Below, in pieces: positions 26,088 through 34,676 of a stretch of DNA of 64,000 bases. Position 1 is the stretch's first letter, and every line of letters starts with the position of its first letter. This stretch comes from G016234445 sp964438865. Its GTDB lineage: Bacteria; Chloroflexota; Dehalococcoidia; Tepidiformales; Tepidiformaceae. The notes under the pieces were generated by a model. That model saw nothing but the letters and a program-made list of their open reading frames with translations. It had not been told where the DNA came from and searched no databases. Position numbers and translations under genes: made by a program. The DNA lies in NCBI GenBank assembly GCA_964438865.1, contig CAYTMI010000011.1, forward strand, positions 1 through 64,000, written 5' to 3'.

Positions 26088-27394
26088 GGTGTGGTGACCG
26101 GGATGAGGCGGATGGTGATGGGAGAGATGCCTTCGATCTTGAGCTGGGTGCCGGCAGGGAGGGTGACACTGACGGAGTAGAGGGCGGTGCCGGCCGTGGC
26201 GCCGGTGAGGGAGACGACGGCGCGGAGGGCGGTTGGCTTGAGGGCGGCGATCTGGTCCAGCGGCCCGGAGATGCGGACTTCGGCGGTGTAGAGGCCCGGC
26301 TCGACGACGAGGCCCACCGGCAGGCCGAGGGGTTCGACGCCGACATAGAGGACGGCTGTCCCGCAAGGCGCGGCCGCCTGGGTGCCGCATTCGATAGCCT
26401 TGATTTCGACGCGGACGGTCACCGTCTGCCGTTCGAGGGAGACGTTCTGGGGGCGTTCTATCTGTTGGGTCTTGGTCACCTGGGCCCTGGCACCGCTGAT
26501 ATCGAGCTTTTCAACCGACAGGGGCGCGAGCCGGTCCACTATCAGTTTGGGGCCACTGACGACAACGGTCGCGGGCTCGACGACGATGCTGGTGATGATG
26601 TAGCCGGGGGCGGGGCTGCCGACGATGTTGGGGACGAGCGCGAGGGTGCGCTGGGAGAAGGTCTGTTCGATGGAGAAGGTGACGCGCGCGTGGGAGGGGG
26701 TGATGGTGACGTTGACGGTATTGCCAGCGGCTGTGCGGGCGGCGACTTCGCCTTCGACCGAGTAGTTCTCATCGCGGACGCCGCTGAGGTTGACATCGAT
26801 CTGGAGCGTATCGACGGATGCCACAAGGTCTGCGCGGCCGTAGATGGTGGCGAAGGCGGGTTCGATGACCGGGTCCGAGAGTTCGCGGTAGCCTTCGGGG
26901 AGTGGGCCAACGCGGTTGACGACTAGCGTGACTTCCCGGGTGGCGCCACGTTCGACGCGGACTTCGACGGTGGAGGGAACAACGTTGAGGACGCGGACGC
27001 CGCCCCGGCGGGCCTCAACTTTGACGGGCAGGCGAAACGTGCCTTCGGCGGAGACATCGGCAAGGTCGATGGTGGCCCGGAAGTCGCCGGCGCGGAGTTC
27101 CGGGAGGTCGTCGCGGCGGGCTTCAACATTGACCTGGACCTGCTGGATGTCGGCAACGATGAAGCCGTCGGGGACGTTACGGGGCTCAACCGGCACCGCT
27201 TGGCCCGGCTGGGCGGGCACGAGGCCTTCAGCGCGGGGGTTTTCAACGTCTTCGACAACGACCCAGATGGCGAAGGCGGCAAGGACGCTGAAGAGGCCGA
27301 GAGCCCAGTGGCCGGTGACGCCGGTGACAGTGCCCCGGGCAAGGGCGCGGCCGACCTGGGCGGGAGCGCGGCGGGTGGCCCAGCGGCGTCTCAT
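26084..27394 (-). CDS. YbbR-domain protein (CdaR-like)
   Basis: A 436-residue protein with a basic N terminus and one membrane helix (ALGLFSVLAAFAIWVVV, about residues 36-52), then several extracytoplasmic YbbR repeats of beta type (repeated VNVEARRDDLPEL, VTLVVNRVGPLPEGY, FSQRTLALVPNI, LPVGLVVEPG). In Firmicutes the YbbR protein CdaR binds and modulates the diadenylate cyclase CdaA. Here it directly follows cdaA with an ATGA overlap, so the same pairing is likely. Confidence 0.9.
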   Translation of the reverse strand: MRRRWATRRAPAQVGRALARGTVTGVTGHWALGLFSVLAAFAIWVVVEDVENPRAEGLVPAQPGQAVPVEPRNVPDGFIVADIQQVQVNVEARRDDLPELRAGDFRATIDLADVSAEGTFRLPVKVEARRGGVRVLNVVPSTVEVRVERGATREVTLVVNRVGPLPEGYRELSDPVIEPAFATIYGRADLVASVDTLQIDVNLSGVRDENYSVEGEVAARTAAGNTVNVTITPSHARVTFSIEQTFSQRTLALVPNIVGSPAPGYIITSIVVEPATVVVSGPKLIVDRLAPLSVEKLDISGARAQVTKTQQIERPQNVSLERQTVTVRVEIKAIECGTQAAAPCGTAVLYVGVEPLGLPVGLVVEPGLYTAEVRISGPLDQIAALKPTALRAVVSLTGATAGTALYSVSVTLPAGTQLKIEGISPITIRLIPVTTP

Positions 27395-28209
27395 ACGGGC
27401 GCTCCCCCTGAGCCGGAGGCGGTCTTCGAGGCGTCGGGTTCGAGGACCCATTCGAGGGCAGCGCGGAGGCGGCGCTCGTCGGCGACCGGGGTGAGGCGGC
27501 CACCAAGGGCGATGCTGATCCCGCCGGTTTCTTCCGAGACGACGACGGAGAGGGCGTCGGTGTGTTCGGTGATGCCGATGGCGGCGCGATGGCGGGTGCC
27601 GAGCGAACGGTCGCCGACTGAGAGGTCGCTGGCGAGGGGAAGGACGCAGCCGGCGGCGACGACGCGGTCTTCGCGGAGGACGACGGCCATGTCGTGGAGG
27701 GGGGAGTTGGGATAGAAGATGCCTTCGAGGAGTTCGGGGGAGATCCGGGCGTCAACGGAGACGCCGGTATCGATGACGTCCTGGAGGCCGGTTTCGCGTT
27801 CGACGACGATGAGGCCGCCGTGGCGTTCTTCGGACATGCGGGCGGCAGCGCGGACTACGGAATCGATGACTTCGTCGTATTTCTGGCGGCCGAAGAGTCC
27901 CTGAAGGCCGGTGCGACCGACGCGGTCAAGGCCGCGGCGGATCTCCGGCTGAAAGATGATGAGGAGGCCGACGAGGACGGCGGTGACCGAGTTCCGGACG
28001 ATGAAGTTGACGACGGTGAGTTCGAACATGCGGCCCAGGAGGACGGCAGCGAGGACGAGGGCGATGAGGCCGCGGAGTTGGGTCATGGCCCGCGTCCGGG
28101 AGACGAGGCGAAGCACAGCGAAAATCAGCGCGGCGACGATGAAGACATCGATTGCGCTGGACGGCCCAAATTGGCGGAGGATTTCCCGAAAGTGTTCGAA
28201 GTCGATCAA
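27391..28209 (-). CDS. cdaA: Diadenylate cyclase CdaA
   Basis: Makes the second messenger c-di-AMP from two ATP. The 272 residues begin with three membrane helices (about 20-95), then a DAC domain: IFQPEIRRGLDRVGR, RHGGLIVVERETGL, FYPNSPLHDMAVVLRED and LGTRHRAAIGITEHTDAL. The RHR motif is intact, but the usual DGA catalytic motif reads DMA. The start is TTG 28209, with no clear Shine-Dalgarno sequence; a possible -10 TATCAT lies at 28236-28241. It heads the cdaA-ybbR-der-plsY-gpsA operon. Confidence 0.92.
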   Translation of the reverse strand: MIDFEHFREILRQFGPSSAIDVFIVAALIFAVLRLVSRTRAMTQLRGLIALVLAAVLLGRMFELTVVNFIVRNSVTAVLVGLLIIFQPEIRRGLDRVGRTGLQGLFGRQKYDEVIDSVVRAAARMSEERHGGLIVVERETGLQDVIDTGVSVDARISPELLEGIFYPNSPLHDMAVVLREDRVVAAGCVLPLASDLSVGDRSLGTRHRAAIGITEHTDALSVVVSEETGGISIALGGRLTPVADERRLRAALEWVLEPDASKTASGSGGAPV

Positions 28210-28277
28210 GAGTGAAGTTCAGTGTGTCCCTCTGCATGATACGACGCCCCGGGGGCGGACGAACGAAAAACCGGGGG

Positions 28278-29072
28278 TCATGAGCCTGCCGGGAGGGAGA
28301 GGGTGATCCCGACGGGGCAATGGTCGGACCCCATGATGGAGGATTCGACAAAGGCGCCGGTGAGGGAGGGGACGAGGTCGTCGCTGACGAAGACGTAGTC
28401 GATCCGCCAACCGATGTTGCGGGCGCGGCGTTCCCGCCAGGCATCCCAGTAGGTGTAGACGTCGCGGGCATCGGGATGAAGGACGCGGAAGGTGTCGACG
28501 TAGCCGTGGGCTATGAACTCGTCGAGCCAGGCGCGCTCGACGGGGAGGAAGCCTGTGCCTTTGGCTCCTTCGGCGGGGCGGGCGAGGTCGATCTCGCGGT
28601 GGGCCACGTTGAGGTCACCCATGAAGACGACCTTGCGGCCAGCGGCGCGGAGGGCGTCGACGTGGTCGAGGAAGGCGCGGAAGAATGCCAGCTTGAAGTC
28701 GAGGCGGTCGCCGGGGCCCTTGCCGCCGTTCGGGAAGTACGACGTTATGACGATAAGATCGCCGAAATCGGCCTGGATGACGCGGCCTTCGCGGTCGTAG
28801 TCAGGGTTTCCGAGACCAAGTGTGACGCTGACGGGAGGGACGCGGCTGAGGAGGAGGGCGCCGCTGTAGCCCGGGCGCTCGGCGGGATGCCACCAGGCGG
28901 TGTAGCCGAGGGACTCCCAATGTGCCGGATCAACCTGGCCGGGAGTTGCCTTTACCTCCTGGAAGCCGGCGACGTGGGGGCGGGTGGAAGCGAGCCAACC
29001 CTGAAAGTCGCCGGTCTTGATGGCGGCCCGGATGCCATTGATGTTCCAGGAAGAGATGGTGAGTTCGGGCAT
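28278..29072 (-). CDS. xth: Exodeoxyribonuclease III family DNA repair nuclease
   Basis: A 264-residue endonuclease/exonuclease/phosphatase-fold protein acting at abasic sites. It shows SWNINGIRAAIKTG, FQEVKATPGQ (metal Glu), GYSGALLLSR, TSYFPNGGKG, FMGDLNVAHREIDLARP, RRARNIGWRIDYVFVS and the catalytic SDHCPVGI. Start ATG 29072, 7 nt after the upstream membrane-protein stop. Cytoplasmic base-excision repair. Confidence 0.94.
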   Translation of the reverse strand: MPELTISSWNINGIRAAIKTGDFQGWLASTRPHVAGFQEVKATPGQVDPAHWESLGYTAWWHPAERPGYSGALLLSRVPPVSVTLGLGNPDYDREGRVIQADFGDLIVITSYFPNGGKGPGDRLDFKLAFFRAFLDHVDALRAAGRKVVFMGDLNVAHREIDLARPAEGAKGTGFLPVERAWLDEFIAHGYVDTFRVLHPDARDVYTYWDAWRERRARNIGWRIDYVFVSDDLVPSLTGAFVESSIMGSDHCPVGITLSLPAGS

Positions 29073-29079
29073 GGGAGGG

Positions 29080-29874
29080 TCAGACGAAGGCGCGAGTGAA
29101 GACGACGGCGGTGGCGCCAACCCCGGCGACGATGAGGTATTCGGCCAGGGTGGAGAGTTCGAGGTCGTGGTCGAGCAGGTGATGGACGACGCCGGTGGCG
29201 AGGTAGAAGCCGATGATGAGGAGGGCCCCGGCGAGGATGCCATCGAGGGGGAAGAAGTAGAAGGCGAGGCGGAGTTCGGCGATGGAGAGGCCGATGGCGA
29301 GGCCGGCAAGGAGGGAACTGGGGCCCATCATCCTGCTTTCGCGAAGGAGTTCCATGGCGAGGGCGAGGCTTGCGACGCCAACGATGACGGCTGAGGTGGC
29401 GACGCCGGGACCTTCGCTGTAGACGACGGTGTAAAGCGCGAACGCGGCGAGATAGGTAGCGATGGCGAGGAGAAGGCGCATGGGGCCGTACATGGCGGAG
29501 CCGAAGTCGACGGTGTGGTATTCGCCGAAAGCGACGGCGCCGACGGCAAGAGCGGCCGGGATGGCGGCGACGGGCCGTGCGTAGCCATGGAGGGCGTGGT
29601 CGATGAAGTAGCCGCTGGCGAGAAGGACGATGACCGGGAGGAAGAGGTAGACGACGGAGGAGAGCCACTGGCCGTGCCAGCGAGGGTTGGCCTGGACCAT
29701 GCCATCGACTGCGAGGGCGACGAGGGCGGCAGTCAACCAGAGGATCCAGGGCTGGTGGGGGCGAATGGTGACGAACGCGAAGAGACCGCCGCCGGCAACA
29801 AGGGTCAGGAGGACGAAGCGGGCGGCGACCCCGGCAGAGAGCGGCGCGGGTGATGCCTGACGGACCAGGGTCAT
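29080..29874 (-). CDS. Polytopic membrane protein (DUF-like), unknown function
   Basis: A 264-residue integral membrane protein with about seven to eight hydrophobic helices (for example FVLLTLVAGGGLFAFVTI, ILWLTAALVALAVDGMV, LLLAIATYLAAFALYTVV, ILAGALLIIGFYLATGVV). A HALHGYARP segment and GEYHTVDFGSAMYGP lie between helices; VVHHLLDHDLELS has paired histidines near the C terminus. Start ATG 29874 overlaps the amidohydrolase stop by 4 nt. I do not recognise the function. Confidence 0.8.
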   Translation of the reverse strand: MTLVRQASPAPLSAGVAARFVLLTLVAGGGLFAFVTIRPHQPWILWLTAALVALAVDGMVQANPRWHGQWLSSVVYLFLPVIVLLASGYFIDHALHGYARPVAAIPAALAVGAVAFGEYHTVDFGSAMYGPMRLLLAIATYLAAFALYTVVYSEGPGVATSAVIVGVASLALAMELLRESRMMGPSSLLAGLAIGLSIAELRLAFYFFPLDGILAGALLIIGFYLATGVVHHLLDHDLELSTLAEYLIVAGVGATAVVFTRAFV

Positions 29875-30752
29875 TCTCCGGCGAGGACGGGCTGTTCGAG
29901 CCCGTAGATTTCTGCGCCGTTGCGCCACCAGAGGCGCTCGCGCTCGTCGTCGCTGAGTTCGAGAAGGTCGTAGATCATCTCGAAGCGGTCGATGTGGGTG
30001 CGGATATCATCCATGCCGCAGTCGCTGCCGAAGACGAGTTTTTCGATCCCGAACTCGCCGCCGATGAGCTTCCGCTCGACAGCGTGGCGTTCGATGGTTT
30101 CGCCACCGCTGATGTCGAACCAGACGTTGTGGCGCCAGCGGGCGACGGAGGCGGCGAATTCGTAGTTGCCCTGGTTGCCGAGGTGGGCGCCGATGACTTT
30201 CAGCTTTGGGAAGCGGTTGGCGATGGTGTCAAGATGAAGCGGGCTCATGCGGGCGGCGGAGACGTTGCGGGGGGGCATCCGGTTGAGCATGGCCTGCATG
30301 CGCTGATAGGCCTGGGCGGCGGCGGCGTCGCGGCGAGGGTGGGTGATGGAGTAATCGAGGCCGCCGCCGATGACGCCCATGTGGAAGAGCACGGGCATGT
30401 CGAGGTCCTGGGCCTTCGAATAGGCGGGCATGTAGTCAGGGTCGTCGTAGTTGCGGGCGACGCCGATGAGCTTGAGGCCGCGGAAGCCCATGTCGTAGAG
30501 CCGCTGGACGCCATCTCCGTCGGTCTCTTCGGGATCGATGACGGCGACGGGGATGAAGAGGTCCAAGTACTTGCTGACGAGTTCCATGCCGCGTTCATAG
30601 GAGGGGCCGAAGCGGCCGCCGGTGAGGAGGCAGGCCTTTGTGACGCCGGCCGCGGAGGCGACTTCATAGAGGCGATCGAGCATTGGCGCGGGGTCAGCGT
30701 CGGGCTGTTCCCAGTTGCGCGGGAAGTGGATATGGATGTCGAAGATCTTCAT
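29871..30752 (-). CDS. Amidohydrolase family protein (amidohydrolase 2-like TIM barrel)
   Basis: A 293-residue metal-dependent hydrolase: IFDIHIHFPRN gives the two N-terminal metal histidines, followed by GFRGLKLIGVARNYDDPDY, PVLFHMGVIGG, KVIGAHLGNQG and the C-terminal metal Asp in LVFGSDCGMDD. These are hallmarks of the decarboxylase/ACMSD-like subgroup; the substrate is unknown. It starts the small operon with the membrane protein and xth. ATG 30752 has GAGGC upstream. A -10 TACACT lies at 30790-30795 on the minus strand. Confidence 0.88.
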   Translation of the reverse strand: MKIFDIHIHFPRNWEQPDADPAPMLDRLYEVASAAGVTKACLLTGGRFGPSYERGMELVSKYLDLFIPVAVIDPEETDGDGVQRLYDMGFRGLKLIGVARNYDDPDYMPAYSKAQDLDMPVLFHMGVIGGGLDYSITHPRRDAAAAQAYQRMQAMLNRMPPRNVSAARMSPLHLDTIANRFPKLKVIGAHLGNQGNYEFAASVARWRHNVWFDISGGETIERHAVERKLIGGEFGIEKLVFGSDCGMDDIRTHIDRFEMIYDLLELSDDERERLWWRNGAEIYGLEQPVLAGE

Positions 30753-30789
30753 GGAGCCTCGGCCGGAAGGGTGGGTGTGGGTGAGCGGG

Positions 30790-30873
30790 AGTGTAGCACG
30801 CCGGCCCTCACGGGCGAGGAAAGGGGGTGCCGGGAGTTGGTGGACGGCCCCTTCCGGCGGGGTGGTGTAGGCT
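30790..30873. promoter_or_regulatory. Divergent promoter region between amidohydrolase and MFS genes
   Basis: Minus strand: TACACT (30790-30795) for the amidohydrolase operon, giving a leader of about 30 nt. Plus strand: TAGGCT (30868-30873) 7 nt before the GTG of the MFS gene, suggesting a leaderless mRNA. No clear -35 on the plus side. Confidence 0.4.
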
Positions 30874-30880
30874 CGGAAAC

Positions 30881-32104
30881 GTGCTTTCCCGGCCGTTCAT
30901 CTCGCTGTATGTCGCCGTGTTTGTCGCGACGATGGGCATCTCCATGGTCAGCCCGCTGCTGCCGGTGTATGCGAAGGAACTGGGCGCGAGCGGGGTCTGG
31001 CTGGGGCTGACGTTCTCGATCTTCGCAGTCGTGCAGGCGGTGGTGGGACCGTTCGCGGGGCGGCTTTCGGACCGTTACGGGCGGAAGCCGTTCATCATCG
31101 CGGGGCTGCTCATCTACATGGTCGCGGCTGTTGGATACCTGACGGCGGAGAGCTTCGCGCAGGTGATCGCGTTCCGGGCGTTCAGCGGGCTGGGGACGAG
31201 CTTCGTCTTTTCGGTGGCGCGAGCGTATGTGGGCGACATGACGCCGCCGGGCCAGGAAGGGCGATGGCTGGGCGCCTTCGCGACGGCGGACATCATCGGC
31301 TTCGGGACGGGGCCGCTCATCGCGGGCGTGTTGCGCCAGGAAGTCGGGTTCCGGTCGGTGTTTGTGGCGATGGCGCTGCTGCTGGGGTTTTCGGCGCTGA
31401 TTCTCGCGATGTGGTTGCCGCGGCAAATTCCAACGCACGGACGGACGGGGCGTGTGCGGCAGGAACCGCGCGTCCAGACGAGCTTCGGCGATGCGCTCCG
31501 GGACCCGCTGGTCCTGGCGCTGACGGTCCACTTCGGCCTGTTGGCCCTGGCGAGCGGAGCGTCGTTCAGCTTCCTCGCGCTGCGGCTGGAGGACGGGCTC
31601 CACGCGGCGCCGATCATGATCGGGCTGGCGTTCGCGACGCAGGACCTCACGGGTGGGGTCGCCCAGCCTTTCTGGGGGCGCATCGCGGACCGGTATGACC
31701 GGCGGCCGCTGGTGGCTATCGGGCTGATGCTGAATGCGGCGCTGCTGGTGGCGCTGGGGTTCGTGCCGACGTACACGCTTGCGGTGGTGATGCTGCTGGG
31801 GATGGGCGGCGCCGGGGCGCTTTCGAACGTCGCCGCGAGCGCCATCCAGGTGGTGGCGGGGAGACGCGCGGGAATGGGGACCGTGCTGGGGTTGGGGTCG
31901 GCCGGCAGCGGAATAGGGATTGTCGTGGGGTCGGTGGTTGGGGGGTTACTCGTAGACGTTTCCGGGATTGGAGCGGCGTTTCTCTTCGGTGGGGTGGTGA
32001 TGGCGGTGGGGGTGCCGTTCTTCCTCTGGCTGACGCGCGGCCTGGCGACAACGGAGACGGCGGGGGTCCTGGAAGTGGCACCGGCTGGCGGCGGCGGGAG
32101 TTGA
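30881..32104 (+). CDS. Major facilitator superfamily transporter (DHA1-like multidrug exporter)
   Basis: A 407-residue 12-TM transporter: FISLYVAVFVATMGISMVSPLLPVYAKELGAS at the N terminus, motif A GRLSDRYGRKP between helices 2 and 3, and the second-half equivalent GRIADRYDRRP. This indicates the drug:H+ antiporter-1 type. The start is GTG 30881. The substrate is not predictable. It is followed by priA after 29 nt. Confidence 0.88.
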   Translation: MLSRPFISLYVAVFVATMGISMVSPLLPVYAKELGASGVWLGLTFSIFAVVQAVVGPFAGRLSDRYGRKPFIIAGLLIYMVAAVGYLTAESFAQVIAFRAFSGLGTSFVFSVARAYVGDMTPPGQEGRWLGAFATADIIGFGTGPLIAGVLRQEVGFRSVFVAMALLLGFSALILAMWLPRQIPTHGRTGRVRQEPRVQTSFGDALRDPLVLALTVHFGLLALASGASFSFLALRLEDGLHAAPIMIGLAFATQDLTGGVAQPFWGRIADRYDRRPLVAIGLMLNAALLVALGFVPTYTLAVVMLLGMGGAGALSNVAASAIQVVAGRRAGMGTVLGLGSAGSGIGIVVGSVVGGLLVDVSGIGAAFLFGGVVMAVGVPFFLWLTRGLATTETAGVLEVAPAGGGGS

Positions 32105-32133
32105 AGCTGGCGCCGCTCCGGTAGCATAGGTGC

Positions 32134-34587
32134 GTGAGCAACGACATGACGGCGAGCGGCCCACCCCGGTACGTGGACGTGGCGGTAAACACCGGGCAGC
32201 CGTCGCGGGAGCCGTTCACGTATGAGGTCCCGGCGGGGATGGTAATGGGGAGCGGACAGGCCGTGTTTGTGCCCTTCGGCCCGCGCGTCCTCCAGGGCAT
32301 CACGATGGGGTTCCGGGAATCGACAAACCTCGACGTGGTCCGGCCGGTCGATGCGGTGGCCGACCCCCGGCCGGTGCTGGACGACATGCACATCGCGCTG
32401 GTGCGGTGGATGGCGGAGACGTACCTGGCGCCCCTCTGGGAGTGCGTTTCGACCTGCCTGCCGCCGGGCTACGGCCAGAAGCCGGTGACGATGGTTTCGC
32501 CGGTGGACCTCCCGCTGCTGCTGCCGATCTACCCGAAGGACCAGAAGATCCTGCGGTTCCTGGCCGAACACGGGCGGGTGACGCTCGAGGCGATGCGGGA
32601 GAGCGCCGCCGGGGTGACCTTGCCCCGGCTCCAGCGTTTGCAGCGGGAAGGGTACCTCACAGTGGCGCAGGGCCTGGCGCGGCCGACTGTACAGCCCAAG
32701 TTCGAACGGAGGGTGGCGCTGGCCCGGACGCCGGCCGAGGCTGAAGCGCGGGCGGTCGAGATTGCGGCGAAAGCGCCACGGTCGGTGGACGCGCGGCTGT
32801 TGCGGCTGCTGGCGGCGGAAGCGGAGGTCTCGCTGACAACAGCGCGGGAGGCGGGTGCACAGCCGGGGCACCTGAAGCGGCTGGAGAGCGAGGGCTGGCT
32901 GCGGACGTTCGAACGGCAGGTGACGCGGGACCCGTTGCTGGACTACCGGTTCGCGGAACGCCACCCGCTGGTGCTGACGGAGGCACAGGCGGAGGCGGCA
33001 GGCACAATAGCGGCCGCGGGCGGGACGTTCTTGCTGCACGGGATTACGGGGGCCGGGAAGACGGAGGTATACCTCGACCTCGTGCGGCGGACGCTGGAGG
33101 CGGGGAAGAGCGCGATCGTGCTGGTGCCGGAGATCGCGCTGACACCCCAGGCCATCCGCCGGTATGGCGAGCGCTTCGGCGAGACGCTGACGGTGTTCCA
33201 TTCGGGGCTGGGACAGGGAGAGCTGTATGACCAGTGGTACCGGGTGCAACGCGGGGAAGCGCGGCTGGTGCTCGGTTCGCGCAGCGCCATCTTCGCGCCC
33301 GTGCGGGAACTCGGCCTGGTGGTGCTGGATGAAGAACACGAATGGAGCTACAAGCAGGCGGACCCCGTGCCACGCTACCACGCGCGGGAAACGGCCGAGG
33401 AACTCTGCCGGCTGACCGGCGCAACGCTGGTGTTGGGGAGCGCGACGCCGGACGTCGTGACCTTCCACCGGTCGGAGACGGGGCGGATTTCGCGGGTGGA
33501 GCTCCTGGAACGGGTGGTGCCCGGTGACGACGGGACGACTCACCCGGGCGCGTTGCCTGAGATCAGCATTGTCGACATGCGGGAGGAACTGAAGTCGGGC
33601 AACCGCGGCATCTTCAGCCGCTCGCTGCGGCGGGCGCTGGTGAGCGCGTTGCGGGCGGGGGAGCAGTCGATCCTGTTCGTGAACCGGCGGGGGTCGGCCC
33701 GATTCATGCTCTGCCGGGATTGCGGCCACCTGCCGATTTGCCCGGCCTGCGAACTGGCGATGGGGCTGGACATGAGCGACCCGAACCACCCGAAGGTGAC
33801 CTGTCACAGCTGTGGGCGGGGACACCGGTTGGAGGAGCGTTGCCCACGGTGTGACAGCACCAAGTACCGGCCGTTCGGGGTGGGCACGCAGCGAATCGAA
33901 GTAGAGGCGAAGCTCGCCTTCCCGGGGGCGCGGGTGGCCCGCTGGGACAGCGACGTGGCGACGCGGAAGGGGAGCCACGAGCGGATCGTCCAGGCGTTGG
34001 AGGACCGGGAGATCGACATCCTGGTAGGGACGCAGATGCTGGCGAAGGGACTGGACCTGCCGGAACTGACGGTGGTGGGGGTGGTGGACGCGGACGTTGG
34101 GTTGAGCCTGCCGGACTACCACGCCCACGAGCGGGCGTTCCAACTGCTTTCGCAGGTGGCAGGGAGGGCCGGGAGGCGAGACCGGGAAGGCCAGGTGTTC
34201 ATCCAGACGTACGACCCGGAGGCATCGCCAATCCAGTGCGCGGCGAACCACGACTACCGGGGGTTCTACGAGCACGAGATCGCACACCGGCTGCGGGCGG
34301 GGTATCCGCCGTTTTCACGGCTGGTGCGGCTGATCTACCACCATTCGAACCGGGAACACGGGCTGGCGGAGGCTTCACGGGTGGCTTCGGAGCTGCGGCT
34401 GCGGCGGGACGCGGCGGGGCGGGCGGAACCAGACGTCCTGGGGCCGACGCCGGCGTTCATCCCGCGCATCCGGGGGCAGCACCGCTGGCAGATCCTGCTC
34501 CGGGGGCGGCACCCGGGTTCGCTGGTGGCCATGGTGAGGCTGGGGCAGGGTTGGGCGGTGGATGTGGACCCGGCAAGCCTGCTGTAA
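32134..34587 (+). CDS. priA: Primosomal replication-restart helicase PriA
   Basis: A 3'-5' helicase that reloads the replisome at stalled forks. The 817 residues have the 3'BD N-terminal domain (VDVAVNTGQPSREPFTYEVP), Walker A GITGAGKTEVY, VLDEEHEWSYKQ, GSATPD, and eight zinc-binding cysteines in CxxC pairs (CRDCGH, CPACEL, CHSCGR, CPRCDS), then VGTQMLAKGLDLP, VAGRAGRRDREG. Start GTG 32134; -10 TAGCAT (32122-32127) with -35-like TTGAAG at 32101 implies a short or absent leader. Confidence 0.97.
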   Translation: MSNDMTASGPPRYVDVAVNTGQPSREPFTYEVPAGMVMGSGQAVFVPFGPRVLQGITMGFRESTNLDVVRPVDAVADPRPVLDDMHIALVRWMAETYLAPLWECVSTCLPPGYGQKPVTMVSPVDLPLLLPIYPKDQKILRFLAEHGRVTLEAMRESAAGVTLPRLQRLQREGYLTVAQGLARPTVQPKFERRVALARTPAEAEARAVEIAAKAPRSVDARLLRLLAAEAEVSLTTAREAGAQPGHLKRLESEGWLRTFERQVTRDPLLDYRFAERHPLVLTEAQAEAAGTIAAAGGTFLLHGITGAGKTEVYLDLVRRTLEAGKSAIVLVPEIALTPQAIRRYGERFGETLTVFHSGLGQGELYDQWYRVQRGEARLVLGSRSAIFAPVRELGLVVLDEEHEWSYKQADPVPRYHARETAEELCRLTGATLVLGSATPDVVTFHRSETGRISRVELLERVVPGDDGTTHPGALPEISIVDMREELKSGNRGIFSRSLRRALVSALRAGEQSILFVNRRGSARFMLCRDCGHLPICPACELAMGLDMSDPNHPKVTCHSCGRGHRLEERCPRCDSTKYRPFGVGTQRIEVEAKLAFPGARVARWDSDVATRKGSHERIVQALEDREIDILVGTQMLAKGLDLPELTVVGVVDADVGLSLPDYHAHERAFQLLSQVAGRAGRRDREGQVFIQTYDPEASPIQCAANHDYRGFYEHEIAHRLRAGYPPFSRLVRLIYHHSNREHGLAEASRVASELRLRRDAAGRAEPDVLGPTPAFIPRIRGQHRWQILLRGRHPGSLVAMVRLGQGWAVDVDPASLL

Positions 34588-34616
34588 GCGGTTCCCTGTT
34601 TCGGGTTGACCCCCTC

Positions 34617-34625
34617 TGGTATCCT
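34617..34625 (+). promoter_or_regulatory. Possible extended -10 promoter for the fabD cluster
   Basis: TGGTATCCT resembles an extended -10 (TGnTATnnT). It lies in the 89-bp priA-fabD gap, 51 nt before fabD; TTGACC at 34606 is too close to act as its -35. Tentative. Confidence 0.3.
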
Positions 34626-34676
34626 TCCGGCTGGCTGTGGCGCCAGCAATGGGCGCACAGGGAGGCTCCAGAACGT

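Noticed and set aside
31114..34287. A 1057-codon minus-strand frame opposite priA and the MFS gene
   Set aside because: Arg/Pro/His-rich antisense shadow of two well-supported genes; no domain seen.
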